Source: Caballeronia choica
GTDB taxonomy: Bacteria; Pseudomonadota; Gammaproteobacteria; Burkholderiales; Burkholderiaceae
Reading direction: 5' to 3'
NCBI RefSeq assembly: GCF_001544535.1
Contig: NZ_FCON02000015.1
Location: forward strand, 1 to 64,000
DNA: 64,000 nucleotides
This document shows positions 46,798 to 56,191 of this stretch, one piece after another. The notes beneath the pieces are model-generated. The model had not been told where the DNA came from. It saw only the letters and a program-made list of their open reading frames with translations, and did not search any database. Made by a program: the position numbers and the translations under genes. Within the stretch, counting starts at the first letter, position 1. Every line of letters begins with the position of its first letter.

Positions 46798-48060
46798 TCA
46801 CTCCGGCAGGATCGATTCCCCGGCGAACAACTGCTTCACTTCCTCGCGTTCGCGCACGAGCCGCGCGCGTTCATGATCGACCATCACTTCGGCGGCACGC
46901 GGACGCGTGTTGTAGTTCGAGCTCATCACGAAGCCATACGCGCCGGCCGAGCAGATCGCGAGCAGGTCGCCCGGTTCGACCGCCAGTTCGCGGTCGCGGC
47001 CGAGCCAGTCGCCGCTCTCGCACACCGGGCCGACCACGTCATAGACATGCGCCTGCGCCGCGCGCTTCACGACCGGCACGATCCGGTGAAACGCCTCGTA
47101 CATTGCCGGGCGCGCAAGGTCGTTCATCGCGGCATCGACGATGACGAAGTTCTTTTCCTCGCCCGGCTTCAGGTATTCGACGCGCGTAAGCAGCACGCCC
47201 GCATTGCCGACGAGCGAGCGCCCCGGCTCGAAATACACCTCGCGCTGGCCGTGTCCGCGCTTCTCGACATGCGCGAGCAGCGTGCGCACGAAATCGCCGA
47301 TATCGGGCGGCGTTTCGTCGTCGTACGTAATGCCGAGGCCACCGCCGACATCGACGTGGCGAATCTGCGCGCCGTCCGCTTCGATCTGTTCGACTAGGTC
47401 GAGCAGCTTGTCGACGGCGTCCAGATATGGGCTGATCTCGGTGATCTGCGACCCGATATGGCAGTCGATGCCGATCACGTCGAGATTCGACATCGCGCCG
47501 GCCTGCGCGTAGGTTGCGCGGGCATCGGCGAACGCCACGCCGAACTTGTTCGACTTGAGGCCGGTGGAAATATAGGGATGCGTTTTCGCATCGACGTCGG
47601 GGTTCACGCGCAGCGACACCGGCGCTTTCTTGCCCGCGGCCTTCGCTACTTCGTTGAGCGCATGCAATTCGGGAATCGATTCGACGTTGAAGCACTTGAC
47701 GCCCGCGTCGAGCGCCTCGCGCATCTCGGCCGCGGTCTTGCCGACGCCCGAAAACACCGTGTTCTCCGCCTTGCCGCCCGCGGCCAGCACGCGCGCCAGT
47801 TCACCCGCCGAAACGATGTCGAAGCCCGCGCCGAGCCGCGCGAACACGTTGAGCACCGCGAGGTTGCTGTTCGCCTTGACGGCGACGTGGATCTTCGCGC
47901 GGCGGCCGTCGCATGCATCGGCGTACGCGTGGTAAGCCTCGGTCAGCGCACTGCGCGAGTAGACGTAGAGCGGCGTGCCGAACTGTTCGGCGAGCGACGC
48001 GGCCGACACGCCTTCGGCGTGCAGCACGTCGTCGACGTAGGAGAATGCGGATTGAGTCAT
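46798..48060 (-). CDS. lysA: diaminopimelate decarboxylase
   Basis: A 420-residue PLP enzyme that converts meso-diaminopimelate to lysine, the last step of lysine synthesis. The cofactor lysine is Lys62 in HVAVKANSNLAVL. The GGG phosphate-binding loop is in VDVGGGLGITY, and the second-subunit motif CESGDWLGRDR is present. Downstream of lptM on the same strand after 24 bases, the common lppL-lysA arrangement of proteobacteria. Confidence 0.96.
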   Translation of the reverse strand: MTQSAFSYVDDVLHAEGVSAASLAEQFGTPLYVYSRSALTEAYHAYADACDGRRAKIHVAVKANSNLAVLNVFARLGAGFDIVSAGELARVLAAGGKAENTVFSGVGKTAAEMREALDAGVKCFNVESIPELHALNEVAKAAGKKAPVSLRVNPDVDAKTHPYISTGLKSNKFGVAFADARATYAQAGAMSNLDVIGIDCHIGSQITEISPYLDAVDKLLDLVEQIEADGAQIRHVDVGGGLGITYDDETPPDIGDFVRTLLAHVEKRGHGQREVYFEPGRSLVGNAGVLLTRVEYLKPGEEKNFVIVDAAMNDLARPAMYEAFHRIVPVVKRAAQAHVYDVVGPVCESGDWLGRDRELAVEPGDLLAICSAGAYGFVMSSNYNTRPRAAEVMVDHERARLVREREEVKQLFAGESILPE

Positions 48061-48084
48061 GCGAAACCTGGAGAAGCGGCGAGG

Positions 48085-48411
48085 TTAGTAAGCCGACGAG
48101 GCGGCTTTGGGCGCAGCGGCGTTGGATTTCAGGTCGGTGTCCGGCGACAGCGTGAGCGGTGTGCCCGAGGTATCGGGCACGGTGGCGGCAGGCGTTGTTC
48201 CCGCTGCGTTGCCCGTCTGCGATGCTGGTTCACCGCTCGGCGTGACGTTCGACGACGGCGTTTCCGGGAGGTCGCCTGGACGCTGGGGCAGCGGCGGCGT
48301 GGTGGGAAGATAGAGCGGACCGCGCTGTCCACACCCGCTGAGCGCACCCGCCGCGACGGCGGAAACGGCCAAAGCCGTTACAATCGCGCTCATCCTGAAA
48401 ACCACTCGCAT
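48085..48411 (-). CDS. lptM: LptM-like small lipoprotein
   Basis: A 108-residue lipoprotein. The signal peptide ends in the lipobox LSGC, and the mature start CGQRGPLYLP is the signature of LptM (YifL/LppL), which in E. coli helps mature the LptDE outer-membrane LPS translocon. The rest is low-complexity Pro, Thr and Ser. It precedes lysA and is divergent from cyaY with 35 bases between. An alternative start is the internal MSAIVTALAVS. Confidence 0.85.
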   Translation of the reverse strand: MRVVFRMSAIVTALAVSAVAAGALSGCGQRGPLYLPTTPPLPQRPGDLPETPSSNVTPSGEPASQTGNAAGTTPAATVPDTSGTPLTLSPDTDLKSNAAAPKAASSAY

Positions 48412-48446
48412 GACTGTCCCTGAATAATTGATCGCTGGAGTTTAGC

Positions 48447-48764
48447 ATGACAGACCAGGAATACCTGACCCTCGCCGAGGCCGCGCTGACGGCCATCGAA
48501 CGCTCAGTGGACAAGGCGGAGGCCGATATCGAGTTCGAGCGCAGCGGCAACGTTCTGACGCTGGAATTCGAAAACCGCACGAAGCTGATCGTCAATTTGC
48601 AGCCGCCGAAACACGAGATCTGGCTGGCGGCGAAGGCGGGCGGATTTCACTACAAATACGTCGACGGCAAGTGGCGCGACACGCGCGACAACTCCGAATT
48701 CTTCGCGACGCTGACCAAGTACGCGACGGAACAGGCAGGCGAGCCGGTCAGCTTTTCAGCGTGA
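48447..48764 (+). CDS. cyaY: frataxin-like iron protein CyaY
   Basis: A 105-residue iron-binding regulator of Fe-S cluster assembly through IscS. It begins [20 protein letters not shown]; the acidic helix 1 and strand 1 ([20 protein letters not shown]) supply the iron-binding surface, and the frataxin signature [20 protein letters not shown] follows (seen as [10 protein letters not shown] and GGFHYKY). GGAG lies seven bases upstream. It converges with mrcA. Confidence 0.94.
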   Translation: MTDQEYLTLAEAALTAIERSVDKAEADIEFERSGNVLTLEFENRTKLIVNLQPPKHEIWLAAKAGGFHYKYVDGKWRDTRDNSEFFATLTKYATEQAGEPVSFSA

Positions 48765-48800
48765 CCGGCCCGGGTTCGTGACCGCAACGAAACGGCGCGG

Positions 48801-51203
48801 TCACTGTCCCTTGAAGAGATTCATGATGTCCTGCTTTTCCTGCTCGCCGACATCGGGCGCCGGCGCCGTCACGCCCGATACGCCTCCTTCCTGCGGCGGC
48901 GCCTGACTGACGCCGATCGTCGCCACGAAGCCGTGTCCCGGCGTCATGTCGTCGAAGTACAGTTCGCTGCCGAGCGAGGTCACGTCGGGCGGCTGCAGCG
49001 GACGCCATTCCGGCACGCCGCGCAGCGCGCGCGTCATGTAGTCCATCCACACCGGCAAGGCGAGCCCGCCGCCCGTTTCCTTGTCGCCGAGGCTGCGCGG
49101 ATTGTCGTAGCCGATCCACGCGATCGCCACGAGCGAATGCTGGTAGCCCGCGAACCACGCGTCGCGTGAGTCGTTCGTCGTGCCCGTCTTGCCGGCGAGA
49201 TCGCCGCGCTTCAACTGATTCGTCTTCGACCCCGTGCCGCGCTGCGCAACGCTTTGCAGAAGGCTGTTCATCACGTAGGCATTGCGCGGCGTGATCGCGA
49301 GCGGCGCGGTTTCCTGCGCGACGAGCGGCTGCGGATGCGACACCACCGCGCCGCGCGGATCGGTGATATCGGCGATCAGGTACGGATTCACGCGATACCC
49401 GCCGTTCGCGAATACCGAGTACGCGGTCGCCATCTGCAGCGGCGTGACGAGACCGGCGCCGAGCGCCATCGGCAGATAAGCCGGATGGCGGTCGGCGTCG
49501 AAGCCAAACTTCGTGATGTAGCCCTGCGTGTACTTCGTGCCGATATGGCTCAGGATCCGGATCGACACGAGGTTGCGCGACTTCATCAGCGCCTGGCGCA
49601 TCGTCATCGGGCCGTCGAAGCCGCCGCCGTAGTTCTTCGGCTCCCAAGCCTGCCCGCCGGTTTCGGCGGCGCTGAAGAAGAGCGGCGCGTCGTTGATGAT
49701 GGTGGCCGGCGACAAGCCCTTTTCCAGCGACGCCGAATACACGAACGGCTTGAAGCTCGACCCCGGCTGGCGCCATGCCTGCGTGACGTGGTTGAACTTG
49801 TTCTTGTTGAAGTCGAAGCCGCCGACGAGCGCGCGGATCGCGCCGTCCTGCGGCACGACCGACACCAGCGCGCCTTCCACCTGCGGCAGTTGCGTGATGG
49901 TCCAGGCGCCGTCGTCGTCCTTCACGAGCCGCACGATCGCGCCCGGCCGGATGCGCTGGTTCGGCTGCGCGCGGGTCGAGAGCGCGCTCGCGACGAAGCG
50001 CAGATTGTTGCCGTCGATCGTCACCACATTGCCGTCGATGAAACTCGCCTTCACCTCTTTCGGGCTCGCCGACGTCACCACCGCCGCGACGATTTCGCCG
50101 TTGTCCGGATGCTCGACGAGCGCGTCGTCGATCGCCTGCTCGCGGTCGTCGGCGTTAGCGGGCAGGTCGATGAAGCCTTCCGGTCCGCGATAGCCGTGGC
50201 GATGCTCGTAGTCCATCAGGCCCTTGCGCACCGCGCGATAGGCGGCGTCCTGGTCGGCGGAATCGATCGTCGTCACGACGTTCAGGCCGCGCGTGTACGC
50301 CTCTTCGCGATACTGCGCGTACATCATCTGACGAACCATTTCCGCGACGTATTCGGCGTGCACGCTGAATTCGCGCCCGGCGCCCTTCACGACGAGCGGC
50401 TGCTTTGACGCCTGGTCGTATTCGTCCTGCGTGATGTAGTGCAGTTCGAGCATCCGCTGGAGGATGTACTCCTGGCGCACCTTTGCGCGCTTCGGATTGA
50501 CGACCGGGTTATACGCCGACGGCGCCTTCGGCAAGCCGGCAAGCATCGCCGCCTCGGCGAGCGAGATGTCCTTCAGGTCCTTGCCGAAATACACGCGCGC
50601 CGCGCTGGCGAAGCCGTATGCGCGCTGGCCGAGATAGATCTGATTCATGTACACCTCGAGAATCTGATCCTTCGTCAGCGCCCGCTCGATCTTGTACGCG
50701 AGCAGCATCTCGTAGATCTTGCGCGTGTAGGTCTTTTCGCTCGACAGGAAGAAGTTGCGCGCGACCTGCATCGTGATCGTGCTCGCGCCCTGCGACGCGT
50801 GGCCGTTCGTCAGCGCGACCGTGCCCGCGCGCAGGATGCCGGTCAGGTCGACGCCGCCGTGATCGTAGAAACGCGCGTCCTCGATGGCGAGCACGGCCTT
50901 CTTCAGATGATCCGGCACGTCCTGGATGCGCACGACGCTGCGCCGCTCCTCGCCGAATTCGCCGATCAGCACGTGATCGGCCGTATAGATGCGTAGCGGC
51001 ACTTTCGGCCGGTAATCGGTGAGTGCGTCGAGCGAGGGCAGGTTCGGCTGCGCGACGACGAGCGCATAACCGAGCACGAGTACCGCCGAGATGACCAGCC
51101 CGAAGATACATATGAAAAATCCGAACAGCAGCCGCAACAAAAGCGGACGCTTCTGCCGCTTGGGCGGCTGTGACGGCGGGGACGACGGAGAAGAAGATTG
51201 CAT
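48801..51203 (-). CDS. mrcA: penicillin-binding protein 1A
   Basis: An 800-residue bifunctional class A PBP that polymerises and cross-links peptidoglycan. A single membrane helix lies at about 22-52. The GT51 glycosyltransferase domain has the catalytic Glu in AIEDARFYDHGGVDL (about 105-120) and QGASTITMQVARN. The transpeptidase has the SXXK motif in PGSSFKPFVY, SRN in MKSRNLVSI and KTGTT. A mature OB-like insert separates the domains. It is divergent from pilM, the conserved ponA-pil arrangement. A TATAAT -10 on the - strand lies at 51229-51234. Confidence 0.95.
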   Translation of the reverse strand: MQSSSPSSPPSQPPKRQKRPLLLRLLFGFFICIFGLVISAVLVLGYALVVAQPNLPSLDALTDYRPKVPLRIYTADHVLIGEFGEERRSVVRIQDVPDHLKKAVLAIEDARFYDHGGVDLTGILRAGTVALTNGHASQGASTITMQVARNFFLSSEKTYTRKIYEMLLAYKIERALTKDQILEVYMNQIYLGQRAYGFASAARVYFGKDLKDISLAEAAMLAGLPKAPSAYNPVVNPKRAKVRQEYILQRMLELHYITQDEYDQASKQPLVVKGAGREFSVHAEYVAEMVRQMMYAQYREEAYTRGLNVVTTIDSADQDAAYRAVRKGLMDYEHRHGYRGPEGFIDLPANADDREQAIDDALVEHPDNGEIVAAVVTSASPKEVKASFIDGNVVTIDGNNLRFVASALSTRAQPNQRIRPGAIVRLVKDDDGAWTITQLPQVEGALVSVVPQDGAIRALVGGFDFNKNKFNHVTQAWRQPGSSFKPFVYSASLEKGLSPATIINDAPLFFSAAETGGQAWEPKNYGGGFDGPMTMRQALMKSRNLVSIRILSHIGTKYTQGYITKFGFDADRHPAYLPMALGAGLVTPLQMATAYSVFANGGYRVNPYLIADITDPRGAVVSHPQPLVAQETAPLAITPRNAYVMNSLLQSVAQRGTGSKTNQLKRGDLAGKTGTTNDSRDAWFAGYQHSLVAIAWIGYDNPRSLGDKETGGGLALPVWMDYMTRALRGVPEWRPLQPPDVTSLGSELYFDDMTPGHGFVATIGVSQAPPQEGGVSGVTAPAPDVGEQEKQDIMNLFKGQ

Positions 51204-51228
51204 AGCACCACCAAAAAACGGTCCCGCG

Positions 51229-51234
51229 ATTATA
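51229..51234 (-). promoter_or_regulatory. probable -10 box of mrcA
   Basis: TATAAT on the - strand, 26 bases before the mrcA ATG, implying a leader of about 20 bases. No good -35 was found 16-18 bases upstream. The remaining divergent spacer to pilM (51235-51462) shows only the pilM ribosome site AAGGAGG. Confidence 0.45.
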
Positions 51235-51462
51235 GCTGTCCCACTTTACCGCCCTCGTCGCGGAAGGCTCGTCCAGCCCTGCGAGCGTGACAGTCGGCGG
51301 CAAGGCATTCGCAGCACGGTGGTGTCGGCTGGACGCATGGACTGTGCCGCGTTCCGCTCGCGTTAGCCATCCGGCCGAATGTTCGCCGCGCTCCGCTCTA
51401 ACCACAATTCTCCTACTGCAAGCGCTCGAACGGTTCGGCGCGCATGAAAGAAGGAGGCGGGG

Positions 51463-52458
51463 ATGAGCAGGGAACAAGCGTTGCGCGGATCCATATTGGC
51501 CGTCACGCGCCGTTACGCGGCGGGCATCGACGTGAGCGAGCGGGCCGTGCGGCTCGCCGTCGTGAGCCGCCGGTTGCGGGCGAACGGGCCGATATGCGTC
51601 GAGCACCTGGAATCGGTGCCGCTCGCGGCGGGCGCGGTGATCGGCGGCGATTTCGTCGACCGGAACGCCGTCGTCGCCGCGTTGCGGGAAGCGTTCGGGC
51701 GCCTGCCCGCACGCGGCGCCTGGCGCGCGCTGCGCTGCGCGATGGGGCTGCCGGCCTCGGCGACGCTCACGACGCAGGTGCCGCTCGCCCGATTGATCGA
51801 GGCGCGTCACGGCGAGCCGGGCGGCCGGGACCCGCTCGGCGTGCTCGAACCCGCCGTGCTGGCCGAAGCCGAGCGCGCGGCGGGCATCGAACGGGCCGCG
51901 CTGGCGGTCGACTGGTCCATCGAAGCACGCAACGACGGCTGCGCGCAGGTGTCGATCGCGGCGACTGCGCGGCAGCACGTCGAGTCTCGCGTCGAGACGG
52001 CGGCGGCGGCAGGCATCTCGCTCTCTGCTATCGACGGCGAGCCCGCCGCCGCATTGCGCGCGATGCGCCATGCCGGAACCATCGAACTCGACGCGCGGGA
52101 CAACTACATCGTGTGCTGGGCGGAGAGCACGGGCCTCCACGCGTGGCTCGTGGGCGAGGAGGGCGTGGAGAACGCGTTGCGCTATCCGGCGCCGGAATAT
52201 CCGAGCATCACCGACGCCTTGCTCGACCTGATCGGGCCGAAGGGGCCGCCCGACTGGATCTTCGTCGGCGGTGACGTGGATCTGCTGACCCGCGCGGGCT
52301 ATGCCGCGACCGAGCTGACCGCCATCTTCCGCTGCCCGGTGCTGCCGTTCGAATGCGCGCCGTTCTGCAACGGCGCGGCGCCCATCGACGATGCGCTGCG
52401 GCACTCGCCGCTCTTCGCGGTCGCGTTCGGACTGGCACTTCGCGAGGTGATGCAATGA
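51463..52458 (+). CDS. pilM: type IV pilus inner-membrane assembly protein PilM
   Basis: A 331-residue actin-like cytoplasmic protein that binds the N-terminal tail of PilN and links the pilus machine to its ATPases. The phosphate-1-type strand AGIDVSERAVRLAVVSR is at about 20-36. It is recognised by position and fold-like pattern more than by strong motifs. AAGGAGGCGGGG precedes the ATG. The stop overlaps pilN by four bases (ATGA). The gene is visibly GC-rich, as are the next three. Confidence 0.82.
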   Translation: MSREQALRGSILAVTRRYAAGIDVSERAVRLAVVSRRLRANGPICVEHLESVPLAAGAVIGGDFVDRNAVVAALREAFGRLPARGAWRALRCAMGLPASATLTTQVPLARLIEARHGEPGGRDPLGVLEPAVLAEAERAAGIERAALAVDWSIEARNDGCAQVSIAATARQHVESRVETAAAAGISLSAIDGEPAAALRAMRHAGTIELDARDNYIVCWAESTGLHAWLVGEEGVENALRYPAPEYPSITDALLDLIGPKGPPDWIFVGGDVDLLTRAGYAATELTAIFRCPVLPFECAPFCNGAAPIDDALRHSPLFAVAFGLALREVMQ

Positions 52459-53108
52459 CGGGCCTCGTACGACTCGATGGGTTCAACCTGCTGCCATATC
52501 GGTCGAGAAAGCGTCGCGAGGCGCGCAACCGGCGGCTCGTGGCGCTCGCCACGGCTGGATTTGCCGGGTGTGCGGCGGTCGGCGCGGTTGCGGGTTGGGA
52601 TGCGTTCGAACTCGCGCGCCTGGAGAAGCAGCGTTCGCAACTGGAAGCGGCGCTCGGCCGGTCGAGCGCCGATGCCGCCGAGCATGGCCGCCTGACGGAC
52701 GCCGAGTCGCAGCGGCGGCGTGCGCGCGAGGCCGCCGGGCCGCTCGCTGCTCCCGGCGCGCGCTTTCTCGCCTTGCTCGATGCGCTCGCCGAGCCGCCGC
52801 CGGGCGGTGTCGTGTTGCAACGCGTTACCCAACGGCCGCAGGAGGTCGAACTCGCCGCGTTCGCGCCCGATTCGCAGACGGCCGCGCGCTGGCTCAAGCA
52901 CCTGGAAACGGTGCGCGACGTGCAGACGGTGGAAGTCGTCGAGATGAAACGGCCCGTCTTGCCGGCGCTGCGTTCGAAGCCGGGTAAGACACCGGGCGTC
53001 GCGAGCGGCTACGAATTCACCGCGCTCGTGCGATGGATCGGCGAAACATCGCCCCGGCATCCGCCCAAGGCGGTTTCGGTTTCCTCCAAACGGAGTTCGA
53101 ACAAATGA
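52455..53108 (+). CDS. pilN: type IV pilus assembly protein PilN
   Basis: A 217-residue bitopic protein. The cytoplasmic motif FNLLPYR (10-16), which docks into PilM, precedes a membrane helix (about 27-47) and a coiled coil (about 50-90), then a ferredoxin-like periplasmic domain. The ATG at 52455 overlaps the pilM stop; the frame is open upstream inside pilM only by chance. Its own stop overlaps the next gene by four bases. Confidence 0.86.
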   Translation: MTGLVRLDGFNLLPYRSRKRREARNRRLVALATAGFAGCAAVGAVAGWDAFELARLEKQRSQLEAALGRSSADAAEHGRLTDAESQRRRAREAAGPLAAPGARFLALLDALAEPPPGGVVLQRVTQRPQEVELAAFAPDSQTAARWLKHLETVRDVQTVEVVEMKRPVLPALRSKPGKTPGVASGYEFTALVRWIGETSPRHPPKAVSVSSKRSSNK

Positions 53109-54001
53109 ACACGCTCGCGATGAATCGCCCGTTGCGGCGCGAATTTGACCTGAAGCGACGGCTCATGCAGCCGATCGACACATGGAGCCGTCGGCGCACG
53201 GTGCTTGCCGGCGTCGTCTTCGGCGTGTTGGTCGGTGTTCTCGGCGCGCAGATGTGGCGTGCGTCCGGCCTGAATGGGCTCGACGCGGGCCGCTCGGCGC
53301 TCGAGGAAGCGCAGAAGCGTATCGAGAAGGCCAAGCGCATGCGCGACGCGCTGCCGGCGCTGCGTGCGCGGGCGGTGGCGGCGGAAAAGCAGGCGCCGCA
53401 GCGCTGGACCTCGGCCGACGCGCTGCATGCCATTCCCGCTCTCGCGACGCAGAACGGCTTGCGCGTCGCCGCGATCGAACCTGCGGCGGTGAAAGGCGCT
53501 GTGATCGAACCCGCAGCGGCGGCGGGCACCACGCCGGCCGGCGAGCGGGTGCTCAAGCTGCGGGCGGACGGCACGTTCGGTGAGGTGCGCCGCTTTCTGG
53601 ACGCGCTCGGCGGGCTGCCGCGTCTCGTCGTCGCCGATGCCGTGCAGTTGAAGCGCGGCCCGAACGACGTCGCCTTCGAGGCGACGTTGCACGTCTTTGA
53701 AACGCTGCCCGCCGTCGCGCGTCCCGCGGATGTCGACCGCCGCGATGTCTCCGTCATCGATCCGTTCGGCAAGAAGGGCGCCGCTGCGTTCGGGCCAGCG
53801 GCCGACATGCTGCTCGTCGGGACGCTGGTCGGCCGACAGCGCGCGATGGCGCTCGTCGAGACGACGGCAGGCGTCGACGGCTTCGCGCCCGGGCAGATGA
53901 TCGGCGATGAACGGCTCGGCCGCGTCCAGGCGCGTTCGATCGATCTCGCGCGCGGCGACGGCCAGTCGCGCACGGTGGCGTTCGCGGAGGATCGTCCGTG
54001 A
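53105..54001 (+). CDS. pilO: PilO with a C-terminal PilP-like domain
   Basis: A 298-residue protein. Residues 1-about 210 fit PilO: membrane helix 32-50, coiled coil about 57-90, then a periplasmic alpha/beta domain (ALHAIPALATQNGLRVAAIE). From about 214 the sequence changes to a PilP-like beta domain: VIDPFGKKG, then LLVGTLVGRQRAMALVET and a closing DERLGRVQARSIDLARGDG. No separate pilP is present before pilQ, so this looks like a PilO-PilP fusion bridging inner membrane and secretin, without the PilP lipoprotein anchor. The domain call is by eye. Confidence 0.72.
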   Translation: MNTLAMNRPLRREFDLKRRLMQPIDTWSRRRTVLAGVVFGVLVGVLGAQMWRASGLNGLDAGRSALEEAQKRIEKAKRMRDALPALRARAVAAEKQAPQRWTSADALHAIPALATQNGLRVAAIEPAAVKGAVIEPAAAAGTTPAGERVLKLRADGTFGEVRRFLDALGGLPRLVVADAVQLKRGPNDVAFEATLHVFETLPAVARPADVDRRDVSVIDPFGKKGAAAFGPAADMLLVGTLVGRQRAMALVETTAGVDGFAPGQMIGDERLGRVQARSIDLARGDGQSRTVAFAEDRP

Positions 54002-55542
54002 TGGCGCGCTCGCACGTCACGCGACGGCACGCGTTAGCCGCTGGCGCGCTTTTGCTGTGTCAGGCGCTGGCGGCGGAGAGCGCCGTGCCGCCCTTGCCGC
54101 CGCTCCCCGACACGCTGCCGACGGACCAGTTCGCGGTCGATACGAGCGTGCCGCCGGTTCCGGCTGTCGCTTTGCCGGAGCCGGCGGACGCCGCAGCGCA
54201 GGATTCGGGCTGGGTCGCGCCGTCAGAAAAGACCCCCGCGCCCGACACGGCCCCCGCGCTGGAAGGTCCGCCGGTGCCGTTGCCACCGCTCGAGCGTCTG
54301 AGCGACGCGTCAGACTTGAAAGGCGGGCAACCGGATGACGGCAAGCCCATCACGCTGAACCTGAAAAATGCCGACCTGCCCGCCGTGCTCCAGACCTTCG
54401 CGAAATTCTCCGGCCTGAACGTCATCGCGAGCGAGAAAATTCGCGGCCTCGTTTCGCTGAATCTGGTAAACGTGCCGTGGCGCCGCGCTTTCGACACGCT
54501 GCTGGAGGTCAACGGCCTCGCGATGGAACGCCACGGCGACGTGATCTGGGTCGCGCCGCTTGCGGAACTGGCGGCGCGCGAGAAACTGCGCTTCGAGGCC
54601 CACGCGCGTGCCGCCGACCTGGAACCGCTCGCCAGCCGCACCTTCGTGCTGCGCTATCCGCGCGCCGACGACGTCCGCAAGCTCCTGACCGGCGCGGGCA
54701 GCCAGCGGGTGCTATCCAAGCGCGGCTCGGTGATGGCGGACCCGCGCACCAATCTGCTTTTCGTCACCGATCTCGACGCTCGCATCGCGCAGATCGCCGA
54801 CCTGATCGCGCGGATCGACAAGCCGACGCCGCAGGTGATGATCGAGGCGCGGATCGTCGAGGGCGACACGGGCTTTTCGCGCAACCTGGGCGTCAAGCTG
54901 TCGATGACGTCGACGGGCGACTCGCCGCACGGGATCGTCGGCGGCAAGGACGGCGCGGTTTACGATTTGTCGGCGCGGCCGATTTCCGGTTTCGACGCGG
55001 CCACGGCGGGTCTCACGCTCTTCGCCGCGCAGGCGACGCGCCTCCTGAACATCGAATTGAGCGCGCTGGAGGCCGAGGGGCGCGGGCAGATCGTGTCGAG
55101 TCCGCGGGTGATCACGGCGGATCGGGCCAAGGCGCTCGTCGAGCAGGGCACCGAGCTGCCCTATCAGGCGAAGGTCGGAAATGGCGTCTCGGGAGTGCAG
55201 TTTCGGCGCGCTGCGCTCAAACTGGAGGTCGAGCCGCAAATCACGCCGCACGGGCGCGTGATTCTGGACCTGGATGTCTCGAAGGACAGCGTCGGCGAAG
55301 AGACGGCGGCCGGTCCCGCGATCAACACCAAGCACGTGCAGACGCGCGTCGAGGTGGAGGATGGCGGGACCGTGGCGATCGGCGGGATTTATTCCGCTGA
55401 CGAACGCAGCGATGTGACGGGCGTGCCGGTGCTGTCGAAAATCCCGCTGGTCGGCTGGCTTTTCAGGCACGACGCGCGGCGGACCTCGCGCAGCGAGCTG
55501 GTGATCTTCATCACGCCGCACGTGGTCGTTCCGCCGGGCTGA
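54001..55542 (+). CDS. pilQ: type IV pilus secretin PilQ (short form)
   Basis: A 513-residue outer-membrane secretin through which the pilus passes. A signal peptide ([16 protein letters not shown]) is followed by a Pro/Ala-rich spacer, an STN/N0 domain (about 115-190, [20 protein letters not shown]), an N1-type domain (about 205-270) and the secretin barrel domain with [20 protein letters not shown] and [17 protein letters not shown]. Classical PilQ is about 700 residues with AMIN repeats; those are absent here. The ATG overlaps the preceding stop by one base; a GTG at 53998 adds one residue. aroK follows after 97 bases. Confidence 0.88.
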   Translation: MARSHVTRRHALAAGALLLCQALAAESAVPPLPPLPDTLPTDQFAVDTSVPPVPAVALPEPADAAAQDSGWVAPSEKTPAPDTAPALEGPPVPLPPLERLSDASDLKGGQPDDGKPITLNLKNADLPAVLQTFAKFSGLNVIASEKIRGLVSLNLVNVPWRRAFDTLLEVNGLAMERHGDVIWVAPLAELAAREKLRFEAHARAADLEPLASRTFVLRYPRADDVRKLLTGAGSQRVLSKRGSVMADPRTNLLFVTDLDARIAQIADLIARIDKPTPQVMIEARIVEGDTGFSRNLGVKLSMTSTGDSPHGIVGGKDGAVYDLSARPISGFDAATAGLTLFAAQATRLLNIELSALEAEGRGQIVSSPRVITADRAKALVEQGTELPYQAKVGNGVSGVQFRRAALKLEVEPQITPHGRVILDLDVSKDSVGEETAAGPAINTKHVQTRVEVEDGGTVAIGGIYSADERSDVTGVPVLSKIPLVGWLFRHDARRTSRSELVIFITPHVVVPPG

Positions 55543-55639
55543 CGAAGCCCGCCGAAAGCCCTTCCAGACTCGACAAAGCGGGCGGTTTGCCCTTAAGCTG
55601 CCGCACGAACAAAACCAGATTGATAGCAAAGGAACCGAG

Positions 55640-56191
55640 TTGCACGCCGGGCACGCGAACGCGAACATATTTTTCGTCGGACTCATGGGGGCAGGAAAAA
55701 CCACCGTGGGCCGTGCGGTTGCGCGCCGGTTGCAGCGCTCGTTCATCGATTCGGATCACGAGATCGAGGCGCGCACCGGCGCCCGGATTCCGGTCATCTG
55801 GGAACTGGAAGGCGAAGAGGGCTTCCGGCAGCGCGAGGCCCATATCATCGACGAGCTGTCGCAGCGCGAAGGCGTCGTCCTCGCGACCGGTGGCGGCGCG
55901 GTGCTACGGGCGGAAAACCGCGAACATCTGAAGAATCGCGGCATCGTCATCTATTTGCGGGCCAATCCGCACGATTTGTGGCAACGCACGCGCCGCGACA
56001 AAAACCGGCCGCTGCTGCAAACCGACGATCCGCGCGGCAAGCTCGAAGCGCTCTATCACGTGCGCGATCCGCTGTATCAAGAGTGCGCGCATTTCGTCGT
56101 CGAAACCGGGCGGCCGACCGTCAATGCGCTCGTCAATATGGTCCTGATGCAACTGGAGATGGCCGGCGTCGTCAAGCCGGCTGAGTCATAA
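55640..56191 (+). CDS. aroK: shikimate kinase
   Basis: A 183-residue kinase, the fifth step of the shikimate pathway. Walker A is [11 protein letters not shown] (about 14-24); shikimate-binding [10 protein letters not shown] and GGGAVLR follow. The start is a TTG at 55640 after AAAGGAACCGAG giving [20 protein letters not shown]; no in-frame ATG exists before the P-loop. aroB begins on the last base of its stop. Confidence 0.94.
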   Translation: MHAGHANANIFFVGLMGAGKTTVGRAVARRLQRSFIDSDHEIEARTGARIPVIWELEGEEGFRQREAHIIDELSQREGVVLATGGGAVLRAENREHLKNRGIVIYLRANPHDLWQRTRRDKNRPLLQTDDPRGKLEALYHVRDPLYQECAHFVVETGRPTVNALVNMVLMQLEMAGVVKPAES

